DNA from: JANXXV01 sp038200305
Lineage (GTDB): Bacteria; Acidobacteriota; Terriglobia; Bryobacterales; Bryobacteraceae
Direction: 5' to 3'
Length of the DNA: 12,477 nucleotides
Assembly (NCBI GenBank): GCA_038200305.1
Contig: JBBPYD010000214.1
Coordinates: forward strand, 1 to 12,477
Shown here piece by piece: positions 1-7,216 of this stretch. The position numbers were made by a program, and so were the translations under genes. The notes below the pieces were generated by a model. It made no database searches, had not been told where the DNA came from, and saw nothing but the letters and a program-made list of their open reading frames with translations. Every line of letters starts with the position of its first letter. The stretch's first letter is position 1.

Positions 1-156
1 AGGAACATTCCACAGCGCCGAGGAGTTGGAGAAGGCCATATATCAGTGGCTGGCAAACTGGAACGGCGATCCCACCCCATTTATCTGGAAAGCCTCTGCC
101 GACGTGATCCTTGATAAGGTCCAGCGTTGTAAAGAATTATCCAAGACAGGAGACTA
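1..156 (+). mobile_element. Right end of an IS630-family insertion sequence
   Basis: The only visible part of the element is the 3' end of its transposase gene. IS630-family elements insert at TA, often within CTAG, and duplicate the TA. A CTAG lies at 154-157, exactly where the transposase reading ends and receptor-like sequence on the other strand begins. I therefore place the element boundary at about 154-156, with TA 155-156 as the likely target duplication. The other end of the element and its second inverted repeat lie left of the window, so the boundary is inferred. Confidence 0.7.
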
Positions 157-157
157 G
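2..157 (+). CDS. IS630-family transposase, C-terminal 51 residues (partial)
   Basis: The frame opens at the window edge and ends with TAG at 155-157. It reads GTFHSAEELEKAIYQWLANW and then a segment containing PTPFIWKASADVILDKV, RCKELS and a terminal TGD. This is the conserved tail of IS630-type transposases, which carry out DDE-type cut-and-paste transposition. In relatives the same tail reads FIWKATADVILDKVRRCKEL. The catalytic aspartates and glutamate lie upstream, outside the window. The stop codon overlaps the presumed target-site TA, so the coding sequence appears to run to the very end of the element. Whether the element is still active cannot be judged from this piece. Confidence 0.85.
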   Translation, partial: GTFHSAEELEKAIYQWLANWNGDPTPFIWKASADVILDKVQRCKELSKTGD

Positions 158-1150
158 GTTGCCGCCGCGAAATAGGGTGGTCGGGATCGTCAGTGTTCCA
201 ATCGCCGCCGACTCGCGATCACGCAGACCTTGGTAATCGACGAAAAAGAATGCTTTGTTCTTCCGGATCGGACCTCCGAAAGTAGCGCCGAACAGGTTGT
301 ACACCAGCGGCGGCGCCTTTACGGCGAAATAATTCTTAGCAGCCAGCTCCGCTACCTTGTTGAACTCGAACGCGCTGCCGTGCCAGGCATTCGTGCCGGA
401 GCGGAAGATCACGTTGGTGACTGCACCAGTGACGCGGCCGAACTCCGCATCGTAGTTGGCAGTAGTGACATCGACGGTCTGAATGGCTTCGATCGGCGGA
501 ACAATAACGGTGACGTTGCCGTTATCCCAGTCGTTGTTGATGCCCTCCAGCAAGTAGCTGCTCGCTTGGCGGAACTGCCCATTCACTTGCGTTGAAAGAC
601 TGTCCTGCGAGTTGTAGAAAGAAGAATTGGCGCGAATCGGCCGCGACGCGCCAGGCACCAGTCCAATCAACCCCTGGTAGTTGCGATTGAACGCCAGTGG
701 CATGTTTTGCAGGGTTTGCCGCTCGATCTTCGTCCCGAGATCGGCGCGGTCAGTCTGCAGAATTGCCGACGATGCTGACACGGAAATACTCTCAGCGACA
801 TTGCCTACCTGCAACACAAAATCCGTTCGGATGGCGCTATTGGCATTCAATTGAACATTGGTTCGCACCGCTTGCTTAAAGCCCGCGTGGTTAGTCTCCA
901 CGGTGTAATTTCCAGAATCGAGGAGAGGAAAGGAGAAGTTGCCGTCAGCATTCGTGCGGGTTGCGCGAATGAGATTGGTGTTGATCTCCCTGACGGTCAC
1001 CTCGGTGTCCGATACTGCCGCTCCGGAGCTGTCCTGCACGGTGCCCAGGAGGCTTCCTTTGTCGGCTTGGCCAAAGGCTGTGGCGTGAAATACGAGAAGG
1101 CCGAACACGACCCCCGGAATGAAACGCGCGAGTACTGTCTTCCGCATCAT
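137..1150 (-). pseudogene. Truncated Oar-like TonB-dependent receptor, cut by the IS630 element
   Basis: Outer-membrane TonB-dependent receptor of the Oar-like type, which imports large substrates using inner-membrane energy. Visible in order: a signal peptide ending near AFGQA (about residues 1-28), a carboxypeptidase-regulatory-like beta-sandwich (about 30-105, GTVQDSSGAAV ... GNFSFPLL), a plug domain (about 120-260, with LEGINN and AEFGRVTGAVTNV), and the first barrel strands (GGPIRKNKAFFFVDYQGLRDR). Family members are usually about 1000 residues or more, but this frame gives 337. After TIPTTLFRGGN it enters the IS630 end and stops at 137-139. I chose ATG at 1148-1150 because GGAGGT lies 7 bp before it (1158-1163). 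The frame is open further upstream, but that extension belongs to a decayed amidohydrolase. The barrel half probably lies beyond the insertion sequence to the left. Confidence 0.85.
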
Positions 1151-1175
1151 GGCGAAGACCTCCATAGGTGCAAGG

Positions 1176-1206
1176 ATAATAGCATACTGCCGAACGAAAC
1201 GTTTCG
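1176..1206 (-). promoter_or_regulatory. Promoter and operator O1 of the truncated receptor gene
   Basis: On the minus strand an extended -10 element, TGCTATTAT, reaches its TATTAT at 1181-1176. A perfect 12-bp palindrome, CGAAACGTTTCG, covers 1195-1206, which is where a -35 element would sit at 17-bp spacing. No TTGACA-like -35 is present. The palindrome has the central CG typical of LacI-family operators, and near-identical copies lie at 2371-2384 and 2434-2445. The position over the -35 suggests repression in the absence of inducer. The regulator is not encoded in the window. Confidence 0.6.
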
Positions 1207-1223
1207 CATTCCTACTTCGCGGA

Positions 1224-1742
1224 CTACCGGGAAGTCGCGTCCGGCTGGTCCTTCCACCACCATAGCGTTGCGAGCGGCTTCTGCACCGGCCAAACCTGGT
1301 CCAGCATGTCGCCGCGTTTAACTCGCCGTCTTTCATCACATACTCGATCCATCGTGTTACGAATGTTTTCGAGGGGATTTTTCTCAGGATCACAAGATCC
1401 GCCAGATCCCCTTCTCGATGCTGCCGAGATCCTGTGCCAAGCCGATTGTTTCGGCCCCGTTCAAAGTGGCCGCGCGAAGTGCTTCCATATTGGTCATCTT
1501 GCAGGCCTGCAACGACCAGAGCTCCCCATGAAAACTAGCTCCTTGAAACTCGCCGTGCCCCCCACGCAACCCTACCGCCGGCCTCAGAATTGACGCCGTG
1601 CTTTCGGCGGCCTTCGGATAAACATATTCATCCGGCCGGTACCCACAATATTCGCGAGACCTTCGTATCCACGATATTGTGAGGAATGAAGCGGCGGATC
1701 TTCGTATCGGACCAGGATCGGAGAAGTATTTCTACGAGGCGC
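1224..1742 (-). pseudogene. Decayed C-terminal remnant of a Tol-Pal-type amidohydrolase
   Basis: Minus-strand translation in shifting frames gives conserved pieces of the large periplasmic amidohydrolases whose catalytic domain resembles imidazolonepropionase. In order these are KIRRFIPHNIVDTK (near 1670-1702), DEYVYPKAAEST (near 1600-1635), GGHGEFQG ... HGELWSLQ (near 1515-1560), MEALRAATLNGAETIGLAQD, GSIEKGDLADLVIL (to about 1390), KNPLENIRNT, IEYVMKDGEL, DMLDQVWP and WWWKDQP. The stop TAG is at 1224-1226. At least four small frame changes separate these pieces. One is an extra G before DEYVYP and another a lost base before KNPLENIRNT. The family usually carries an N-terminal propeller and most of the metal-binding barrel, and both are absent here. 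Its last frame happens to read into the receptor gene at 1150. The family assignment rests on recalled consensus motifs. Confidence 0.78.
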
Positions 1743-2274
1743 TGCTTGCCCGTCAACAATTTTGCTCCGCGCTCGTACCCCGCCGTCGATCGAGAATTGG
1801 TTGTGTACCGTGTGCAGCCCGCTAAACGCCAGGTCGGATAAGCTCCGTCGATTGCCGGTTCTCCATCAGGCCGCCGGCGTAACGCCTTTGCAACACACTC
1901 GCCTCGCCAACCACTTGTATCGTCTTCGTAAGCTAGCCTGTGGGTACGAAAAGTCGACAGAGATCGCAGCGCCTACGTTGATTTCAACGCTCGTCTTGAC
2001 CTGCGATTGAAAGCCGGTCTTTTCTGTACGCACGTTGTATCGTCCAATCGGCAAATCCGGAAAGGAGTATCGGCTGGCGCTATCGGTGACCACCTGCCGG
2101 TGATCGCCCTTCACGGGGTTGTCGAGCGTCAACGTGGCTCCAGGATCGCCGCTTGGCTTGCATCCGGAGCTTGACCGGACATACGCCGCTTTGCGCCTTC
2201 AGCATCTGCGGGAAAAAGGCGAGCGCCAAAGGTAGCGCTATCGCCAGCATCGGCTTACATATGAGTGTTTTCAT
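1743..2274 (-). pseudogene. Decayed N-terminal remnant of a second Oar-like TonB-dependent receptor
   Basis: ATG at 2272-2274 follows a GAGG (2279-2282) and starts a good signal peptide, MKTLICKPMLAIALPLALAF then FPQMLKAQ. The reading frame is lost at about 2160-2180. It resumes in another frame with the regulatory domain: TLDNPVKGDHRQVVTDSA, YSFPDLPIGRYNVRTEKTGF and VEINVGAAISVDF. Further frame changes precede VVGEASVLQ, GGLMENRQ and then SLSDLAFSGLHTVHNQFSID and GVRARSKIVDGQ, which match the plug domain of these receptors. The remnant stops at about 1743, where amidohydrolase sequence begins, so the whole barrel (several hundred residues) is missing. It is divergent from the glycosidase-like gene at 2525 and shares its control region. 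A nutrient-uptake role is inferred from family and context. Confidence 0.78.
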
Positions 2275-2370
2275 AGGTCCTCAACCGGTCAATGATAATC
2301 GCCAAGCGGCAAACGCGAGGCGGCGTTCCACCCTTTGGACGTCAGGACTTGCGTCCGCTCCAACTAGCTA

Positions 2371-2384
2371 CCGAAACGTTTCGG
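2371..2384. promoter_or_regulatory. LacI-type operator O2
   Basis: CCGAAACGTTTCGG is a perfect 14-bp palindrome, 97 bp upstream of the decayed receptor start (2274) and 140 bp upstream of the glycosidase start (2525). Its core is identical to the palindromes at 1195-1206 and 2434-2445. The central CG and the A/T-rich arms fit a LacI-family regulator, and binding is inferred. Apart from the two operators and the promoter elements, I see nothing in the 250 bp between the two genes. Confidence 0.65.
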
Positions 2385-2433
2385 ATTGTTCACCCAAGTC
2401 TTCGTTGATTCCAACACTTTCCATTGTGAAGAA

Positions 2434-2445
2434 CGAAACGTTTCG
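2434..2445. promoter_or_regulatory. LacI-type operator O3
   Basis: CGAAACGTTTCG is a third copy of the same 12-bp palindrome. It lies 7 bp upstream of the predicted -35 of the glycosidase-like gene. Its centre is 62 bp from that of O2, close to six helical turns, so one tetrameric or paired regulator could bridge both sites on the same DNA face. This is inferred from spacing alone. Confidence 0.65.
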
Positions 2446-2452
2446 GAAACAC

Positions 2453-2482
2453 TTGTGTTCGAGTGGCATTCTCGCATAAGAT
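2453..2482 (+). promoter_or_regulatory. Putative promoter of the glycosidase-like gene
   Basis: TTGTGT at 2453-2458 and TAAGAT at 2477-2482 are separated by 18 bp, a modest match to a housekeeping promoter. It lies just downstream of operator O3. The ribosome-binding site GGAG (2513-2516) sits 8 bp before ATG at 2525. The predicted leader is about 35 nt. Confidence 0.4.
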
Positions 2483-2524
2483 TTCCTTTCGGCGCAAAAT
2501 TTTCGCTCTTGTGGAGAAAAATCA

Positions 2525-5307
2525 ATGACCCGCTTCGTTCCCTTCATCCTGCCTCTACTCCTCTGTAATTCCCTGTTCAGCAAGCCAAGCGATTTCGGCA
2601 TGTCCGAAGTTCGCCGCGCCTTACAGGAACGCAAGTTGCCACAAACGGAGATTGGAACCGAAATTCGTTCTGGCCCGGCGGAAGCATTCGAGATTTCCCG
2701 TGGCAAGGTGACAGGCAGCGATGAGCGCGGATTGATGTATGGATTGCTCGAAGCCGCCGAACAAATCCGATCCCAGGGCCGCCTGCAGGATGTCAAGTCG
2801 GCCCCGCGCACGGCAATGCGCGGCATCAGGTTCTTTCTCCACAACGCTCAGCTTGAGAGCGACTGGTATTACTCGCGCGATTACTGGGACGCATACTTTT
2901 CAATGCTCGCGCGAGAGCGGTTCAACCGCTTCAACCTGGTCTTCGCGCACCAGACCGGCTACCTGGCGCCGCCCTATCCGTTCTGGGTGGACGTGCCCGA
3001 GTTTCCGGACATCAAAGCCCGCAATCTCACCCCCGCTCAACGTGAACGGAATCTGGAAATGCTGCGTTACATCTCACAATCCGCGGTCGGCCACGGTATC
3101 GATTTCACACTCGGCGTCTGGGAACACAACATTCAGGATTACCGCAAACCGCCCATGCAGCCGATGACCGAAGGTCTTACCCCTGCCAATATCGGCCCCT
3201 ACAGCTATGCCGCCCTCAAGAAGGTATTGCAGCTTTGTCCCGGCATCAGCAGCGTACAGATGCGCACTAACGGCGAATCCGGAATTCCCAACGACCGGCA
3301 GGTGGACTTCTATCGTAATTTCGTATTTCAGGCCATACACGATGCTGGGCGTCCAGTCATACTCGACCTTCGAGGTTGGATCGTCGCCGGCGGAATGCTC
3401 AAAGCAGCGCGCGAAGTGGGCGTCCCGGTGCGGCTCTCGACAAAGTATTGGGCGGAAGATCTGGGCAGGCCCTATCAGCCCGCCGAGACCTATCCGAATT
3501 ACAGCTATCTGAACTTCCTGGAGAAACCCGCTCTTACGGCTTCTATTGGGAGTTGTGGGGCCTGGGCTCAAATCGCCTTCTGCTTTGGGGCAACCCCGAT
3601 TACGTTCGCCGCGCAACCGCCACCTTCGATCTGGGCGGCGCGGAAGGGTTCGAAATCGATCCGCCGCTGGCGCAGAAGGGCTTTGGAAACGCGCCTGGCA
3701 AGTGGAACGTATTTACGAAAGCCCAAAGCGAGCGCATATTCTGGAAATGGGAGTTCGAGCGTTATTGGCTCTTCTACCGCCTCTGGGGCCGCTTGAGTTA
3801 CGATCCTGCAACACCCGAGAGCGCCTGGACGGACGAAATGAAAAAACGCTTCGGCGCCGCCGCAGCGGACGTGATGGATGCCTATAACTCAGCCAGTCAG
3901 GTGATCAACGAAATTGTTGCCGTACACCTGGCAGACCCCAACATGTATATCTGGCCGGAGATCAATCCCGGAGGGATCGTCGATGCGTATGCCCAGGTGC
4001 TGCCTAGTGACTGGCGCTATATAGCCGCCATCCCGGAGGCCGTTCGGAATCGCATTAGCCGGAATGCTTCCGCAAAACAGACGCCTCCGGAAACGGCCGA
4101 ATGGTTCGACAATATCGGACGCAAGATCGACACCGCGGTGGAGCGGGCGCGATCCAGGATGAAGCCTGGAAATCGCGAATGGCTATCATCGGAACCCGAT
4201 TTCCGTGTGCTCGCCTACCTGGCGCGCTATCACGCCAGAAAGCAGAACGCGGCTTACGCCCTCACCTTCTTCGATCGGACAGGCGACCCCGCGGCGCTGG
4301 AAACGGCAAAGCATGAACTCACCACCGGCGTCGCCATCTGGCAGGACTTAGTGAAATTGACGGATGGTCTGTACCCTGAGGAGATGGCATTTGGGCCTGA
4401 TGACAACGGCCACTGGAAAGACAAGCTCCCCTACGCCCGATACGATCTGGAACTCGTCAAGGAGCGCGAAGACATTTTCAACAAGTTCGGACGCTTTACC
4501 GCCGGATTCGATTTTGGCGGACCAGTGAAAAATCAGCCCTCCTATGGGGCTTACCGGCAGGACAAATACGTGCTGCAGAACAACGTTAGCCCTCGATTTG
4601 AGCCGGCCTCGCCGGAGTCCCGCTACAGCGACGATAAAGGTTTCGGTTGGTTGGAGGATGGACAGCGCGAAGCGGTCGCTATTCCCCTTGCTCCGTACCT
4701 CGAGGTGCGTGCCGCCGCAAAGAACCCGGGGAATCTTCCCCACGACGTTCTCTTCCGCGATTTCATTAAGGGCCGCGGCAGCCAGAAGTTCGGAATCAAA
4801 ATACCGGACGGGCCATACGAAGCGCTTCTGCTGCATCCGGACCGCTCGTTCGACACACTGAAACTGGCCGCAAAAAATGGCCGCCTCGAAATACCGTTTC
4901 CCGATGGGGACTGGTCGGTCAGCGGTCTCATTGTTCGCGGTGCCGGTGCTCCCGTCACTGCATTTTGGAAAGACGCACCGTCGAAGCCGCTCCGGCCTGC
5001 GATACGCCATACCGCCGCTGCCACAGCGGAGCCTGGAAAGCCGCTGACGTTGCTGTTGTCCATCCCCGATGCGTCTCACGTGCGATCGGTAAGGGCGTAT
5101 TACAGACCTGTAGACCAGTTAGTGCCATTCAAAATGGTGGAAGCGCCACCCGGCGGGGAACTCACCATCCCTGGAGCGGACATTTCAGCCCGATGGGACC
5201 TGATGTATTACTTCGAAGTAATCAATGATGCGAATGGCGGCTGGTTCCAGCCCGATCCGCGCGTGGCCAGGCCGTATTACGTGGTCAAAACCAATGCCAA
5301 GCCTTAG
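2525..5307 (+). pseudogene. Secreted glycosidase-like protein, one frameshift
   Basis: Probably an exported glycoside hydrolase acting on an oligosaccharide. Residues 1-19 form a signal peptide (MTRFVPFILPLLLCNSLF). Residues 20-100 resemble the small alpha/beta domain that precedes the barrel in hexosaminidase- and alpha-glucuronidase-like enzymes, with SDERGLMYGLLEAAEQIR near 65-82. A barrel-like region follows, starting MRGIRFFLHN (98-107) and carrying NGESG at 249-253, whose Glu251 is a candidate catalytic acid. After residue 335 the frame shifts by -1 within CCC (3527-3529) and continues as SYGFYWELWGLG through an alpha-helical part to a beta-sandwich-like C-terminus ending at TAG 5305-5307. 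Adding one C restores an uninterrupted protein of about 928 codons, reading EKP-RSYGFYW across the joint. The break is either a real mutation or a sequencing error. I do not recognise an exact GH family. The gene shares operators with a receptor, which suggests uptake-linked carbohydrate use. Confidence 0.75.
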
Positions 5308-5310
5308 CTG

Positions 5311-5577
5311 TCACTCCTCATACGGCTCCTTCGTCCGCGGAGCATTCGGCGCCTGCTCATCGAGACTGCCGGTATTTTACGCAGCCTTGTATGAACTGCG
5401 GCCATTCCGGAACTATCGGAATCGGGTCTGTCTTTTCCGGCAATAGCCCCACAGCCAAGGATGGCGCCAACATAGCTCGTGCCGGCTACTGTCGCGGTGC
5501 TGACGGATACCTTTCCGCAGTTTCTTGATTTCGGCAACAAGGTTTTCACGCGTCATCTGGTCCAGGTCTGTGTCCAT
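5311..5577 (-). pseudogene. Small conserved hypothetical protein with two small deletions
   Basis: ATG at 5575-5577 follows a strong GGAGGAGG (about 5582-5589). The first frame reads MDTDLDQMTRENLVAEIKKL and then HRDSSRHELCWRHPWLWG. One missing base, most simply a C before TATTGCC, shifts it. The next frame reads LPEKTDPIPIVPEWPQF and then GCVKYRQS. A second loss, most simply a TC from a TCTCTC run, shifts it again to DEQAPNAPRTKEPYEE and TGA at 5311-5313. The two losses sum to three bases, so the original stop is restored. The reconstructed product is about 89 residues, soluble, with a charged helical start and a Trp/Pro-rich second half. It resembles small conserved acidobacterial proteins I recall with HRDSSGH-LCWHHP-LWGLLPEKTDP, of unknown function. 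It starts 17 bp after the DUF1772 stop and is probably the last gene of that operon. Confidence 0.65.
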
Positions 5578-5594
5578 CGATCCTCCTCCCGTCT

Positions 5595-6029
5595 TCAATC
5601 GGAAAGCGCGATCAGGAATGCGAGAGTCGCCAACACGCCAAGCCCCGACCGCACGGCGTGCAGACCACCCCACTTGATGATTAACGCGCGGGACTTCGGA
5701 CCGGCCGTCGCCGGTTCTGTCTCCATGAGAATCTTATTGGTCGGCATGACGCCGAACAAGGTCCAAGGCACGTTGGCGATCATGAGAAGTCCTCCGCAGG
5801 CGAATGCAAGCCGCCCCGTCATCCACCACGCTGCGAGACCGAGAAGACATCCAACGACGGCGAGCGGCGCTTGCATCAGGAAGCCGCGCTTGTAGGAAGG
5901 CTTCCACTGTGCCAGCAGCGCTCGATCATCCAACTTCAGCCTTGCTGGATGCTCTGCAAAATTAACGTAGATGGCGGCGCCGCAGAAAAGAGCCGCGGCA
6001 ACGAGTGCAAGGTTTCCTACGAGCATCAT
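5595..6029 (-). CDS. DUF1772-family integral membrane protein
   Basis: This 144-residue protein has four predicted membrane helices at about 4-22, 51-69, 74-92 and 122-141. Family-like features are a small-residue-rich first helix followed by EHPARLKLDDRALLAQWKPS and, after helix 3, GVMPTNKILMETEPATAGP. These match the DUF1772 domain, related to anthrone-oxygenase-like proteins, in which conserved Asn, His and charged loop residues recur. The reaction is not established for most members, so no substrate is claimed. Its ATG (6027-6029) overlaps the TGA of the transporter gene as ATGA, and a second ATG follows at once. With no good Shine-Dalgarno of its own, translation is probably coupled to the transporter. 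It is intact, with normal length for the family. Confidence 0.82.
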   Translation of the reverse strand: MMLVGNLALVAAALFCGAAIYVNFAEHPARLKLDDRALLAQWKPSYKRGFLMQAPLAVVGCLLGLAAWWMTGRLAFACGGLLMIANVPWTLFGVMPTNKILMETEPATAGPKSRALIIKWGGLHAVRSGLGVLATLAFLIALSD

Positions 6030-7198
6030 GATTCGACAAGCTGCTTCCGTTCCGGCGCCTGGGCGAGCAGCGGCCGTAGCGCAAGATTCACGGCGATCAT
6101 CACCAGGCTGGCGACAGGCAGTACGAGAAGCCCGGTTTTCAGAGCCGTCGCATCACCGCCAGCAATCGCGCCAATTAACGGCGAACTGACTGCCAGACCG
6201 ATAAAGCCAAATGTAATGACAACGCCCATTGCCGTTGTGCTGTTGGGAGACTCATCCGCCACCATGGCCAGCGTGGTTGGAAATACAGGCGCCATCGCAA
6301 TTCCAACACAGAATACGATGATCCCCGCCAGCGCCGGGTCATTGGTGTTCAGCATTAGAAACGTGGTCACCGCCATGGCTCCCGCCGCGCAAAGCGTAAC
6401 CGTCGCCGGCGACACCTTCACCAGAATGCGGCAGACAATCAGACGGCCAATCAATAACCCAAGTGCGAAGCCGAACGAAAGAATATTGAGGGCCTGGCTT
6501 TGAGAAATGTTCCGCGTCTTCAAGTACACCACCAGCCAATTCCAAATCCCGACTTCGCAGGTGACGTAAAGGAACATGAACGCGCAGAGCAGCCACAACG
6601 AGGGTCGAGCCAGCAGGCCACGTGCCTCCGAAAATTGGAACCCGCGCTCCCCGGTTGGCAAGGCCATGGGAGTCGTGACGTGTACGGCGAAAGTAATCAC
6701 GCAAAGCAGCGTAGCAATGTAACACAGGGTGTTTCCGTTTCCAGCCGCCAGGTAATTCATAATGGCGGGCGTCGCCAGTCCGCCGAGTCCGAAAAACAGG
6801 CTCAACAGATTTAGAGCGATAGCGCGCCGGTCCTCGCCGGCATCGCTGGCCAGCGCGTTTGCCGCGGTCAGGATAATCGCCCCGCCCATGCCTTCGATGA
6901 ACCACCAGAGCATTGCGAATTCAAAGCCGCCCCAAATCGCCAGAGCCACCAGAGAAATTGCAATGAAAGCAAGGCCCAGTAGCAAAGCCGGCTTCTTACC
7001 TTTGCTGTCGATAAATGGACCCACGGCAAGCGAGGCAATCACCAGCCCCAAAGCTTGCGCGCCGGCGATCTTCCCATTCTGCGCGGGCGTGAAGCCGAAT
7101 CCCGGCATCAGAGTGCCCAGCAAGGCGGCAACAATACCATAGAGAAACATTGCCAGGATGGCGGCGGCAATAATTCGACCGGATCTTAACTGAGTCAA
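6026..7198 (-). CDS. MFS transporter
   Basis: Major facilitator superfamily permease of the inner membrane, 390 residues with about twelve hydrophobic helices. The loop between helices 2 and 3 carries GPFIDSKGKKP (60-70), a recognisable form of the family signature G-x-x-x-D-R-x-G-R-R. The helix 4 segment WWFIEGMGGAIILTAANALA and the early C-terminal-half segment FMFLYVTCEVGIWNWL recall sugar permeases of the FucP/FHS type, but the substrate is not readable. I chose TTG at 7196-7198 because GGAGG (7205-7209) lies 6 bp before it and the first helix follows directly. The gene begins 18 bp after the regulator stop and overlaps the DUF1772 gene by 4 bp, so all are one transcription unit. It is probably the inner-membrane partner of the receptor encoded at 8957. 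Confidence 0.88.
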   Translation of the reverse strand: MTQLRSGRIIAAAILAMFLYGIVAALLGTLMPGFGFTPAQNGKIAGAQALGLVIASLAVGPFIDSKGKKPALLLGLAFIAISLVALAIWGGFEFAMLWWFIEGMGGAIILTAANALASDAGEDRRAIALNLLSLFFGLGGLATPAIMNYLAAGNGNTLCYIATLLCVITFAVHVTTPMALPTGERGFQFSEARGLLARPSLWLLCAFMFLYVTCEVGIWNWLVVYLKTRNISQSQALNILSFGFALGLLIGRLIVCRILVKVSPATVTLCAAGAMAVTTFLMLNTNDPALAGIIVFCVGIAMAPVFPTTLAMVADESPNSTTAMGVVITFGFIGLAVSSPLIGAIAGGDATALKTGLLVLPVASLVMIAVNLALRPLLAQAPERKQLVES

Positions 7199-7216
7199 CG
7201 AAACCCTCCGCTAAAG

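Noticed and set aside
3521..3532. Programmed -1 frameshift in the glycosidase gene
   Set aside because: The zero frame reads GAG AAA CCC GCT, which does not give the X XXY YYZ slippery pattern, and no clear downstream hairpin is seen. A lost base in a C run is simpler.
3074..3616. Minus-strand open frame of 180 codons opposite the glycosidase gene
   Set aside because: There are no recognisable motifs and it sits opposite conserved coding sequence, so it is treated as a shadow.
4348..5079. Long open frame on the minus strand inside the glycosidase gene (243 codons)
   Set aside because: It has no ribosome site or domain and lies opposite a frame with clear domain-like composition. It is a shadow of high-GC coding sequence.
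5304..5315. Terminator between the convergent glycosidase and small genes
   Set aside because: Only 3 bp separate the two stops and no hairpin with a T run is visible on either strand.
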